Source of the DNA: Actinomadura harenae | GTDB taxonomy: Bacteria > Actinomycetota > Actinomycetes > Streptosporangiales > Streptosporangiaceae | Assembly (NCBI RefSeq): GCF_003696215.1 | Contig: NZ_RFFG01000050.1 | Location: 1 to 63,635 of the forward strand | Direction: 5' to 3' | Length of the DNA: 63,635 nt | In this document: piece after piece, positions 49,351 to 58,184 of the stretch | How positions within the stretch are numbered: the first letter of the stretch is position 1 | Layout: the number at the start of each line of letters is the position of its first letter | The notes under the pieces: model-generated | Told to the model about the DNA's origin: nothing | What the model saw: only the letters and a program-made list of their open reading frames with translations | The model's database searches: none | Translations under genes and position numbers: made by a program

Positions 49351-50997
49351 TCAGCGCCCGTCCAGGGCGACCAGGTCGATCCGGCCCGCGAGCAGCGCGA
49401 GGTGGATCCGGGCTGACCAGGAGTCCTCGTCGGCGTCCAGGCCGGGGCCGTCCCGCCAGTCGGCGGGCACGCGGACCGCGACCGGCGTCCCGGACTCGGC
49501 GCGGAGCGCGGACGCGTACCGCAGTGTCTCGTGCCAACACTCCCAGGGCGGCGCCCCGGCGCCGACGACGATCACGTCCGCGTCCGCGCCGACGCCGGCG
49601 TTCGGGACCGAAAGGATGTCGTCCTCGCTCCAGTCCGGGTCGTCCGGGCACTCCGGTTCGCGCAGGCGCAGGCCCGGGGCGGGCAGGGAGAGCAGGCGGT
49701 TCGGGAGGGCCGCCGGGCCCAGGCGGAACGGCGTGTCCACCGCGTGGCGGGCGGCGTCCGGACGGCCGTCGCCCGCCCGCCGGCGGAACGCCGCCTCCGC
49801 CTCGGCGAGCCGGTCCGGGCAGCGGCGGCGCAGCGCGGCGAGCGTCATGGCGGGCGTCCGCGTCAGGAAGTGCAGGCCGAACTCCTCGGCGGGCAGGTCC
49901 AGGCGGCGTCCGAAGCCCTCCCACCAGCGCATGCTCGGCGCGGCGAGGCGCTGCGTGCGCTCGACGGGTCCGCGCCGCGCCCGCTCGTAGGCGTCGAACG
50001 CCTCCGCCCGGTCCCGATGCCCGCTCAGCGCCGTGGCCAGCGCGATCGCGTCCTCCAGGGCGAGCTTGGTCCCGGACCCGACCGTGAAGTGCGCGGTGTG
50101 CGCGGCGTCGCCGAGCAGCACCGTGTTCCCGACCGACCAGCGCCGGTTGGTCACCACGGTGAAGCGGCTCCACCGGTTCCGGTCGCCGACCAGCTTCCGC
50201 CCGCCGAGGTGCTCGGCGAACACCTCGCTCAGCATGCCGAGCCGGTCGTCGCCGAGCGGCCCGGACGCGTTGCCGCCGAACCCGGCCGCGCGCCACGTCG
50301 CCTCGTCGGTCTCCACCACCACCGTCGCGCCCGCGTCGGCGTGCGGGTAGCAGTGCGCCGCCATCGGCCCGTACGGCGTCCGGACGAACGCGAAGGACGT
50401 GCGGGGCTCGAACGGCGCGTCCGTCCCCAGCCACACGAAGCGCGCGGCTCCGGTCAGGGTGGTGGTCCCGAACCCGGCGGCGCGGGCGGTCCGGTGGGCG
50501 GACGCGGCGCCGTCCGCGAGCGCGACGACGTCCGCGTCGGACAGCGTCTCCGGCGGAACCGCGCGGCGGTAGCGGATGCGGGCGCCGACGGCCTCGGCCT
50601 GCTCCCGCAGGATCGTCAGCAGCGTGTGCCGGGAGATGCTCGCCACCTCGAAGCCGTCGTAGCGCAGCGTCCTGCCGGGCAGCGCGATGTCGATCCCCGA
50701 CAGGGGCAGGCTCGCCCCGACGATCCGCCGGTGCGTGTCCGGGTCGGCCCCGGCGATCCCGCCGAGCGTCCGCGCCGACAGGGTGACGCCGAAGCCGGAC
50801 GCCTCCCCCGGCTCGCCGCGCTCGTACACCTCGACCTCGGCGCCCGGCAGCAGCAGGCCGACCATGCGCGCCGTGAGGAGGCCCGCCGGACCGGCCCCCA
50901 CGACCGCCACCCGCCGCGGCCCCGCGCCGCTCCCCCGGCCCGATCTCCTGTCCGGTCCCGTTTCCGCTCCCGTGCCCGCTCCCGTGCCCACTTCCAT
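49351..50997 (-). CDS. Salicylyl/anthraniloyl-CoA-hydroxylase-like flavoprotein with shortened OYE tail
   Basis: 548 residues. Residues about 20-400 form a group A flavin hydroxylase: RRVAVVGAGPAGLLTARMVG, RFVWLGTDAPFEPRTSFAF, TVVVETDEATWRAAGFG and TVLLGDAAHTAHFTVGSG. These closely resemble the N-terminal part of salicylyl-CoA 5-hydroxylase/anthraniloyl-CoA monooxygenase. In those roughly 770-residue enzymes an Old Yellow Enzyme barrel follows. Here that part is reduced to about 130 residues (from about 420, VDTPFRLGPAALPNRLL, to LALLAGRIDLVALDGR), with the barrel centre missing. Being divergent from the aromatic PKS, it probably hydroxylates the salicylate-type unit. ATG chosen for AAGGGGG upstream. 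Confidence 0.85.
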   Translation of the reverse strand: MEVGTGAGTGAETGPDRRSGRGSGAGPRRVAVVGAGPAGLLTARMVGLLLPGAEVEVYERGEPGEASGFGVTLSARTLGGIAGADPDTHRRIVGASLPLSGIDIALPGRTLRYDGFEVASISRHTLLTILREQAEAVGARIRYRRAVPPETLSDADVVALADGAASAHRTARAAGFGTTTLTGAARFVWLGTDAPFEPRTSFAFVRTPYGPMAAHCYPHADAGATVVVETDEATWRAAGFGGNASGPLGDDRLGMLSEVFAEHLGGRKLVGDRNRWSRFTVVTNRRWSVGNTVLLGDAAHTAHFTVGSGTKLALEDAIALATALSGHRDRAEAFDAYERARRGPVERTQRLAAPSMRWWEGFGRRLDLPAEEFGLHFLTRTPAMTLAALRRRCPDRLAEAEAAFRRRAGDGRPDAARHAVDTPFRLGPAALPNRLLSLPAPGLRLREPECPDDPDWSEDDILSVPNAGVGADADVIVVGAGAPPWECWHETLRYASALRAESGTPVAVRVPADWRDGPGLDADEDSWSARIHLALLAGRIDLVALDGR

Positions 50998-51079
50998 GGC
51001 GACCCCCTTGCCGATTCCCGGCCCCGTCTCCTGCCCAATGATCCGTACCGGGAGCGGCGGCCGGAACCGCCGGAGCACC

Positions 51080-51121
51080 GCATTTCTCAAGGTGCCGGGC
51101 CCGGACGGCCGAACCGACCAT
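51080..51121 (+). promoter_or_regulatory. Cluster-type promoter before the aromatic PKS
   Basis: GCATTTCTCAAGGTGCCG at 51080-51097 and GACCAT at 51116-51121, spacing 38; ATG at 51200. Confidence 0.55.
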
Positions 51122-51199
51122 GAGGTCGTCCCCTATCCGTTCGTTGCTCAGGCCGCTCCCGGGCCCCGCCCGGTGAACGTCCGGAAAGGCTGTCGGCTG

Positions 51200-54100
51200 A
51201 TGGACTCACGCGAACCCGTCGCCATCATCGGGATGGCCTGTCGCTTCGCGGGAGGGGTGAGCTCGCCCGACGGGTTCTGGACGCTCCTCCGCGAGGGCGG
51301 CACCACCTCCGGAGACCTCCCCGAAGGACGGTGGGACTGGTACTCCGCCCAGGGACCGGACCACGCCGCCGCCGTCCGGGACACCCCCGGACGCGGGTCC
51401 TACCTCGACGACGTGGCGGGCTTCGACGCCGACTTCTTCGGCATCACGCCCCGTGAGGCCGCGCTGATGGACCCGCAGCAGCGGATCATCCTGGAACTCT
51501 CCTGGGAGGCCCTGGAACACGCGGGCGTCCCCCCGCACACCCTGGCCGGAACCGACGCCGGGGTGTTCATGGGGGTCGGCGCGGACGACTACGGCCGCCG
51601 GCTGCTCGAGGACCTGCCGCGGATCGAGGCGTGGTCGGGCATCGGCGGCGCGTACTGCGCCGTGTCCAACCGGGTCTCGCACGTGCTCGACCTGCGCGGG
51701 TCGAGCATGTCCGTCGACACCGCCTGCTCGTCGTCGCTGGTGGCCGTCCACCTGGCGGCGCAGGCGCTGCGGGCGGGCGAGTGCCCGGTGGCGCTCGCGG
51801 GCGGCGTCCTGGTCGTGGCGGCGCCCGGCCTGACGCGCGTCCTTTCCGCGGCGGGCGCGATCTCGCCGGACGGGCGCAGCAAGTCGTTCCAGGCCGACGC
51901 CGACGGGTACGGCCGGGGCGAGGGCGGCGGGGTCGTCGTCCTCAAGCTGCTGAGCGACGCGCGCCGCGACGGCGACCGGGTCCTCGCCGTCCTGCGCGGC
52001 AGCGCCGTCCACCAGGACGGCCGGACGAACGGCATCATGGCGCCCGACGCCGCCGCCCAGGCGCACCTGCTGCGCCGGACGTACGCGGGCGCGGGCATCG
52101 ACCCGGCCTCGGTGTCCTTCGTGGAGGCCCACGGCACCGGGACGCGCGTCGGGGACCCGCTCGAGGCGGCGGCGCTCGCCGAGGTCTTCGGCGCGGACCG
52201 CCCCGCCGGGCGGCCGCTGCTCATCGGCTCGGCCAAGCCCAACGTCGGGCACCTGGAGGCGGGCGCGGGCATGGCGGGCCTGATCAAGGCCGTCCTGGCG
52301 CTCCGCCACCGCGAGATCCCGCCGAACCCCGGGTTCACCGAACCGAACCCGGCCATCCCCTGGGACACCGCCGGGCTGCGGGTCGTGGACGAGCCGACGC
52401 CCTGGCCGGACGGCGACGGCCCCCGGCGCGCGGGCGTCTCGGGCTACGGGTACGGCGGCACGATCGCGCACGTCATCCTCGAAGAGGCCGAGGAGGAGCC
52501 GGTCCACGACGCGGCCGACGCCGACGCCGACGCCGCGCCCGACGCCGGCGACCTACGGTTGTACCCGGTCTCGGCGGCGTCGGCCGAGACGCTGGCCCGC
52601 CGGGCCGCCGACCTCGCCGACCATGTCGAGAGCCCGTCGTCCGGGTCGCTCCGCGATCTCGGCCACACCCTCGCGCTCCGCCGGACGCACCTGTCCCACC
52701 GGGCCGCCGTGGTCGCGTCCGGCCGCGCGGAACTCGCCGCCGGGCTGCGCGCGCCCGCCGTCACCGGGACCGCCGGATCCGCCGGGCACGGCCTGGTGTG
52801 GGTGTTCTCCGGCCACGGCTCGCAGTGGGTGGGCATGGCCGCCCGCACGCTCGCGGACGACCCGGACTTCGCCGCCGTCCTGCGCGAGCTCGACCCCGTC
52901 TTCCGCGAGGAGATCGGCTTCGCCCCGACCGAGGTCATCGAGCGGGGCCTCCCGCTGCCCGTGGACGTCGCCCAGCCGATGATCTACGCGGTGCAGGTCG
53001 CGCTGGCCGCGTCCTGCCGGGCCGCCGGGATCCGGCCGGACGCCGTCGTCGGGCACTCGGTGGGCGAGATCGCCGCCGCCGTCACCGCCGGGGCCCTGAC
53101 CGAAGAGCAGGGCGCGCGGCTGGTCTGCCGCCGCTCGCTGCTGCTGCGGCGGGTGGCCGGGCAGGGCGCCATGATCATGGTCGCGCTGCCGCCCGAGGAG
53201 GTCGAAGGGCTGCTCGGCGACCGGGCGGACCTGGCCGTCGCCGTCGCGGCCGCGCCCCGCTCCACGGTGGTGTCCGGTGTCCCGGCGGCGGTGGAGGACC
53301 TGGCCGGACGGCTGCGGGCCGACGGCGTGGCCGTCCGCGAGGTCGACTCCGACGTCGCCTTCCACAGCCCGTCCATGGATCCCCTGCTCGCCGACCTGGA
53401 GGCCGCGGCGTCCGACCTGACGCCGCGCGCGCCCGAGATCCCCCTGTACACGACCGCGCTGGACGACCCGCGCTCCACCGCGCCGCGCGACGGCGCCTAC
53501 TGGGCCGCCAACCTGCGCGGGACGGTCCGGTTCGCGCACGCGATCGCCGCCGCCGCCGAGGACGGCCACCGGACGTTCCTGGAGGTCGCGCCGCATCCCG
53601 TGGTGGAGCACTCCATCAACGAGACGCTGGAGGGCGCCGACGGCCTGTGCACCGCCCACACCATGCGCCGCAGCCGTCCCGAACGGCGGACGCTGCTGGA
53701 GAGCATCGCCGTCCTGTACGCGCACGGCGCGCCGGTCGACTGGCGGGCGCTGTGGCCCGAGGGCCGTCCGGCGGACCTGCCCCCGGCGCCGTGGCGGCAC
53801 CGCCCGTACTGGATCGAGGAGGACGGCGCGGCCGCCGTGGCGCGGGTGGCCGAACGGCACGACCCGGTGAGCCACACGCTGCTCGGCGGGCGCACCAGCG
53901 TGCACGGCTCGACCCCGGCCACGGTCTGGCTGACCTCGCTGGACCGCGAGACGCGCCCCTATCCCGGCGACCACCCGGTGCGCGAGGTCGAGATCGTCCC
54001 GGCCGCCGTGCTGCTGAACACCTTCCTCACCGCCGCCTCGTCCGCGGGCGGACGGCCGGACCTGACCGGCGTCCACCTGCACGTGCCCGTCACCCTCACC

Positions 54101-56410
54101 CGGCCCCGCGAGGTGCAGATCGTCCTCCAGGACGGCATGCTCCGGCTGTCGTCGCGGATCGTCGACAGCACCCCCGACGACCGGGCCTGGGTCACCCACA
54201 CGACCGCGACCGCCGAGACCCGCTCCGAGCCGCTCGCCGCGTCCGCCGCCGCGCCGCCACCCGCCCCCGGGACGGAGCCACCCCCCGGGCACGGGACGGA
54301 GCTGCCGTCCGCGTACGTGGTCGACCGGCTCGCGACGCTGGGCGTCGCGGCGATGGGGTTCCACTGGGAGCTGCCGCGGATCCTGCGGGAGGACGGGCGG
54401 CTCGCCGTGACCGTCCAGGTCGGGACGGGCGAGGACGCGCCGTCCACGTGGGCGCCGCTGCTCGACGCGGCGCTGTCGGCCGCCTCGGTGGCGTTCTCCG
54501 GCGACCCCGTCCTGCGGATGCCGGCGCACGTCCACCGGGTCGCCCTGGACGGGGCCAGCCCGGCGCGCGCCCTGGTCCTGGTCCGGGTGACGGGCGAGGA
54601 CACGGTCGACGTCGAGATCCGCGACACCGCCGGCACGGTCGTCGCCCGGCTGGACCGGCTGCGCTACGGCGTCCTGGAGGGCGACACCGCCGTCCTGACC
54701 AGCCCGCGCCGCCTGGTGCACGAGCTCGTCTGGCGTCCGCTGCCCGAGCCCCCGGCGCCGGGCCGGACCCGGGTCGTCCTCGTCGGCCCGGACACCGCCC
54801 TGCTCGGCCGGATCAGCGAGCGGCTGGGCGCGGCCGGGGTCCCCTTCCGGGTCGCGGCCGCCCCCGAGGACCTGCGGGACGCCGAGCTCGCGGGCGGCCA
54901 CACGGTCGTCGTCGTCCCGCCGCTCGGGCCGTCCTCCGACACCGACGAGGCGGCGGTCGGCGCGGCCTGGCTGCTCGCCCGGACGGCCCGGCGGCTCGCG
55001 GACTCCGGCCTGGCGGCGCCCGCCCGGCTCTGGTGCGCGACCCAGGGCGTCCGGGAGAGCGACGAGGAACGGTCGCTCGGCCACAGCGCGCTGTGGGGAC
55101 TCGGCCGGATCATCGGCGGCGAGCACCCCGAGTTCTGGGGCGGGGTCGTCGACATCGGCGGGTCGCCCCGCGACGTCCCGGCCCTGGTCGACATCGTCGC
55201 GTCGCCGCCGGGCGACGACGTGGTCGTGGTCCGCGACGGCGAACCGTCCGTCGCGCGGCTCCGGCTGCTGGAGGGCGACCCGGTGCGGCCGCCGCTGACC
55301 TGCCGCCCGGACGGCACGTACCTGATCACCGGCGGGCTCGGCACGCTCGGCCTGGAGGTCGCCCGGTGGCTGGCCGACCGGGGCGCGCGGCGGCTCGTCC
55401 TCGTCGGGCGCCGCTCGCTGCCGCCCCGCGACACCTGGCAGGACCTGACCGAGCCCGCCGAGGCCGCGCGGGTCGATGCGATCCTGGAGATGGAGCGGCT
55501 CGGCGTCACCGTCGCGACCGTCGCGCTCGACATCGCCGACGCCGAGGCCGCGCGGAAGCTGCTGTCGCCCGCCGCGCTCGGCCTGCCGCCGATCCGCGGG
55601 GTCGTGCACGCGGCGGGCGTGCTGGACGACCGCACGCTCCGGTCGCTGGACGAGGAGTCGCTGCGGACCGTCATGCGGCCGAAGGTGAAGGGCGCGCTCG
55701 TCCTGCACGAGCTGTTCCCGCCGGGGACGCTCGACCACTTCGTCCTCTTCTCCTCCTGCGGGCAGCTCCTCGGCCTTCCCGGCCAGGCCGCCTACGCCGC
55801 GGGCAACGCCTTCCTGGACGCGCTCGCCGCGCACCGGCGGGCCGCCGGGGACACCGCCACGACCAGCTTCGGCTGGACGTCCTGGCGCGGGCTCGGCATG
55901 TCCACCTCCTCGGCCGTCATCGACGCCGAGCTCGCCGCCCGCGGCACCTCCGACATCAGCGCCACCGAGGCGTTCAGCGCGTGGTGGCTCGCCGGACGGC
56001 ACGCGCTGTCGTACGCGGCCGTGCTCCGGACCATCCCGCTCGGGCCGGGCGACCGCAGGCCGCCGCTGCTGAGCGAGCTCGACGACGCGCCGCCCGAACC
56101 GTCCGGCACGGCCGCCGACGCCTCGCCCTGGGAGGGGCTCGACCCGGACGCGCTGCACGACTTCCTCGTCGAGGAGGTGCGGCGGCAGGTCGCGGAGGAG
56201 ACCCGGCTGTCGGTGGACGACGTGGACGCCGACCGTCCGGTGGCGGAGATGGGCGTCGACTCGGTCATGACCGTACGGATCCGGCGCGGGATCGAGCGCC
56301 GGTTCCGCGTCCCGCTCCCCGCGACCCTCTTCTGGGACCGGCCGACGGTCGAGGCCGTCGCGCGGCTGCTCGCCGAGCTGCTCGGCCCCGGGCCGGAGGG
56401 CACGCAGTGA
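51200..56410 (+). CDS. Iterative type I aromatic PKS, KS-AT-DH/TH-KR-ACP (methylsalicylate-synthase type)
   Basis: 1736 residues. KS about 5-425: Cys176 in VDTACSSSL, His311 in EAHGTGT, His351 in NVGHLEAG. AT about 530-840: Ser620 in GHSVGEIAAA. DH or thioester-hydrolase-like hotdog from about 890: His925 in GDHPVREVEIVPAAVLLNTF, with Glu where the HxxxGxxxxP motif has Gly. KR about 1370-1570: TYLITGGLGTLGLEVARWL, Tyr1532. ACP about 1660-1730: Ser1688 in GVDSVMTVR. This single-module layout without thioesterase is shared by AviM, NcsB, ChlB1 and the maduropeptin salicylate synthase. It makes a 6-methylsalicylate-like or larger aryl acid; chain length cannot be read here. Confidence 0.92.
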   Translation: MDSREPVAIIGMACRFAGGVSSPDGFWTLLREGGTTSGDLPEGRWDWYSAQGPDHAAAVRDTPGRGSYLDDVAGFDADFFGITPREAALMDPQQRIILELSWEALEHAGVPPHTLAGTDAGVFMGVGADDYGRRLLEDLPRIEAWSGIGGAYCAVSNRVSHVLDLRGSSMSVDTACSSSLVAVHLAAQALRAGECPVALAGGVLVVAAPGLTRVLSAAGAISPDGRSKSFQADADGYGRGEGGGVVVLKLLSDARRDGDRVLAVLRGSAVHQDGRTNGIMAPDAAAQAHLLRRTYAGAGIDPASVSFVEAHGTGTRVGDPLEAAALAEVFGADRPAGRPLLIGSAKPNVGHLEAGAGMAGLIKAVLALRHREIPPNPGFTEPNPAIPWDTAGLRVVDEPTPWPDGDGPRRAGVSGYGYGGTIAHVILEEAEEEPVHDAADADADAAPDAGDLRLYPVSAASAETLARRAADLADHVESPSSGSLRDLGHTLALRRTHLSHRAAVVASGRAELAAGLRAPAVTGTAGSAGHGLVWVFSGHGSQWVGMAARTLADDPDFAAVLRELDPVFREEIGFAPTEVIERGLPLPVDVAQPMIYAVQVALAASCRAAGIRPDAVVGHSVGEIAAAVTAGALTEEQGARLVCRRSLLLRRVAGQGAMIMVALPPEEVEGLLGDRADLAVAVAAAPRSTVVSGVPAAVEDLAGRLRADGVAVREVDSDVAFHSPSMDPLLADLEAAASDLTPRAPEIPLYTTALDDPRSTAPRDGAYWAANLRGTVRFAHAIAAAAEDGHRTFLEVAPHPVVEHSINETLEGADGLCTAHTMRRSRPERRTLLESIAVLYAHGAPVDWRALWPEGRPADLPPAPWRHRPYWIEEDGAAAVARVAERHDPVSHTLLGGRTSVHGSTPATVWLTSLDRETRPYPGDHPVREVEIVPAAVLLNTFLTAASSAGGRPDLTGVHLHVPVTLTRPREVQIVLQDGMLRLSSRIVDSTPDDRAWVTHTTATAETRSEPLAASAAAPPPAPGTEPPPGHGTELPSAYVVDRLATLGVAAMGFHWELPRILREDGRLAVTVQVGTGEDAPSTWAPLLDAALSAASVAFSGDPVLRMPAHVHRVALDGASPARALVLVRVTGEDTVDVEIRDTAGTVVARLDRLRYGVLEGDTAVLTSPRRLVHELVWRPLPEPPAPGRTRVVLVGPDTALLGRISERLGAAGVPFRVAAAPEDLRDAELAGGHTVVVVPPLGPSSDTDEAAVGAAWLLARTARRLADSGLAAPARLWCATQGVRESDEERSLGHSALWGLGRIIGGEHPEFWGGVVDIGGSPRDVPALVDIVASPPGDDVVVVRDGEPSVARLRLLEGDPVRPPLTCRPDGTYLITGGLGTLGLEVARWLADRGARRLVLVGRRSLPPRDTWQDLTEPAEAARVDAILEMERLGVTVATVALDIADAEAARKLLSPAALGLPPIRGVVHAAGVLDDRTLRSLDEESLRTVMRPKVKGALVLHELFPPGTLDHFVLFSSCGQLLGLPGQAAYAAGNAFLDALAAHRRAAGDTATTSFGWTSWRGLGMSTSSAVIDAELAARGTSDISATEAFSAWWLAGRHALSYAAVLRTIPLGPGDRRPPLLSELDDAPPEPSGTAADASPWEGLDPDALHDFLVEEVRRQVAEETRLSVDDVDADRPVAEMGVDSVMTVRIRRGIERRFRVPLPATLFWDRPTVEAVARLLAELLGPGPEGTQ

Positions 56411-56429
56411 CCACAGAAGGAACACGGTG

Positions 56430-58097
56430 ATGAGGCATCCGATCGTCCCCTGGCCCTCCGACGCCGCCGCGACCTACCGGGAGGCGGGATGCTGGCGCGG
56501 CCGCCCCCTCGGCGCCTTCCTGTGGGACGCCGCCGACCGCCACCCCACCCGGACGGCCCTGGTGGACGGCGGCACCCGCCTGACCCATCTCGACGTGGCC
56601 GAGCGCGCGGACCGGCTGGCGGAGGGGCTCGCCGGTCTCGGGCTGGAGCGCGGCGACGGCGTCCTCGTGCAACTGCCCAACTCGTGGGAGTTCGTCGTCG
56701 TCACGATGGCGTGCTTCCGGCTGGGCCTGGTCCCGGTCATGATGCTCCTGCCGCACCGCGAGTACGAGCTGACCTCGATCGCCGAGCACGTCGGGGCGCG
56801 GGCCCTGCTGGTCCCGTCCCGGTGGCGGGACTTCGACCACGAGGCGCTGGCGCACCGCGTCGCCGCCCGGGTGCCGTCGCGTCCGCGGGTCCTGACGACG
56901 GGCGAGCCGGCGCGTCCGGACAGCGTCGCGCTCCGTCCGCTGATGGAGGGACGGGACGAGAGCGCCGAGGGCAGGGGCGGCGTCGCCGAACGCCGTGCCC
57001 GGCTGGACGCGCGGGCCCCGTCGCCGTCCGGGCCCGCGCTGTTCCTGCTGTCCGGCGGGACGACGGGCCTGCCCAAGCTGATCAGCCGGACCCACGACGA
57101 CTACGCGTACAACATCCGCCGCGTCTCCGCCGTCTGCGGCCTCGACGCCGAGACCGTGTACCTCGCCGTCCTGCCCGCCGGGCACAACTTCCCGCTGGCC
57201 AACCCGGGCATCCTCGGCACGCTGATGGCCGGCGGACGGGTGGTCCTGCTGCCCTCCCCTCGGCCCGCCGCCGTGTTCGCGGCGGTCGAGGCGGAGCGGG
57301 TCACGGTCACCGCGGCCACCCCGGCGATCGCCCTGCGCTGGACGGAGGAGGCGCCGGACTCCGGACGCGACCTGTCCAGCCTCCTCTTCGTCCAGGTGGG
57401 CGGCTCCATGCTCTCGCCCGAGGTCGCCGCCCGCATCGGGCCCGCGCTCGGCTGCCGCCTGCAGCAGATGTACGGCATGGCCGAGGGCCTCATCTGCTGC
57501 CTGCCGTACGACATGCTCGACGACGAGGCCGCCCGCGCCACGCAGGGCCCGCCCATCAGCCCGTACGACGAGCTCAAGGTGGTCGGACGGGACGGAACAC
57601 CCGTTCCGCCGGGCGGTGTCGGCGAGCTGCTGACCCGGGGCCCGTACACGCCGCGCGGCTACTACGCGGCCCCCGAGCAGAACGCCGTCTCCTTCACCGC
57701 CGACGGCTGGTACCGCACGGGCGACCTCGTCCGGATCACCCCCGAGGGCCGGGTCGTGGTCTGCGGACGGGTGAAGGACCTCATCAACCGGGGCGGCGAG
57801 AAGATCGCGCCGGGCGAGGTCGAGGTGCTCGTCCAGGAGATCCCCGCGGTGGCCGAGGCCGCCGTCCTCGGGCTCCCGGACCCGGTGCTCGGCGAGCGGG
57901 TGTGCCTGGTCGTCCGCGTCCACCCGGGGCGCTCGCTGACCCTCACGGGCGTCCGCGCGGCGCTGACCGCGCGGGGCATCGCCGCGTTCAAGCACCCCGA
58001 CCGGCTCGTGGTCCTCGCCGACCTGCCGCACACCCCCCTGGGCAAGCCCGACAAGAACGCCCTGCGCGCCCTCCTGGACCAGGGGACCGCCGCATAG
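56430..58097 (+). CDS. Aryl-AMP/aryl-CoA ligase (DhbE/EntE type)
   Basis: 555 residues. It is an ANL-superfamily ligase with the P-loop LLSGGTTGLPKLISRTH, the A5 motif QQMYGMAEGLICCLPYDML, YRTGDLVRITPEGRVVV and a hinge GRVKDLINRGGEKIAPGEVE; the terminal catalytic Lys is in PLGKPDKNALR. The group activates 2,3-dihydroxybenzoate or salicylate as the adenylate and passes it to CoA or a carrier. Following the aromatic PKS by 19 bases, it should activate that product for amide or ester attachment to the sugar. The acyltransferase needed for the last step is not obvious in the window. ATG preceded by GAAGGA. Confidence 0.92.
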   Translation: MRHPIVPWPSDAAATYREAGCWRGRPLGAFLWDAADRHPTRTALVDGGTRLTHLDVAERADRLAEGLAGLGLERGDGVLVQLPNSWEFVVVTMACFRLGLVPVMMLLPHREYELTSIAEHVGARALLVPSRWRDFDHEALAHRVAARVPSRPRVLTTGEPARPDSVALRPLMEGRDESAEGRGGVAERRARLDARAPSPSGPALFLLSGGTTGLPKLISRTHDDYAYNIRRVSAVCGLDAETVYLAVLPAGHNFPLANPGILGTLMAGGRVVLLPSPRPAAVFAAVEAERVTVTAATPAIALRWTEEAPDSGRDLSSLLFVQVGGSMLSPEVAARIGPALGCRLQQMYGMAEGLICCLPYDMLDDEAARATQGPPISPYDELKVVGRDGTPVPPGGVGELLTRGPYTPRGYYAAPEQNAVSFTADGWYRTGDLVRITPEGRVVVCGRVKDLINRGGEKIAPGEVEVLVQEIPAVAEAAVLGLPDPVLGERVCLVVRVHPGRSLTLTGVRAALTARGIAAFKHPDRLVVLADLPHTPLGKPDKNALRALLDQGTAA

Positions 58098-58130
58098 GGC
58101 CGCTGCAGCGAACCACCGAGTGGGGGAATC

Positions 58131-58163
58131 CCGGGGCGGCCGCACGGGGTACGGCCGCCCCGG
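58131..58163. terminator. Bidirectional terminator hairpin
   Basis: CCGGGGCGGCCG (58131-58142) pairs with CGGCCGCCCCGG (58152-58163) around a nine-base loop, between convergent ligase and MMPL genes. Confidence 0.88.
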
Positions 58164-58184
58164 GTGCTCGGGGCGGGGCGGACG

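Noticed and set aside
51065..51083. Leftward GCACCTTGAGAAATGCGG-like element before the flavoprotein at 49351
   Set aside because: No -10-like box at spacing 37 or 38, and the position overlaps the rightward promoter.
52553..56425. A 1290-codon leftward open frame opposite the aromatic PKS
   Set aside because: Antisense shadow of the PKS with low-complexity Arg/Gly/Asp sequence and no motif.
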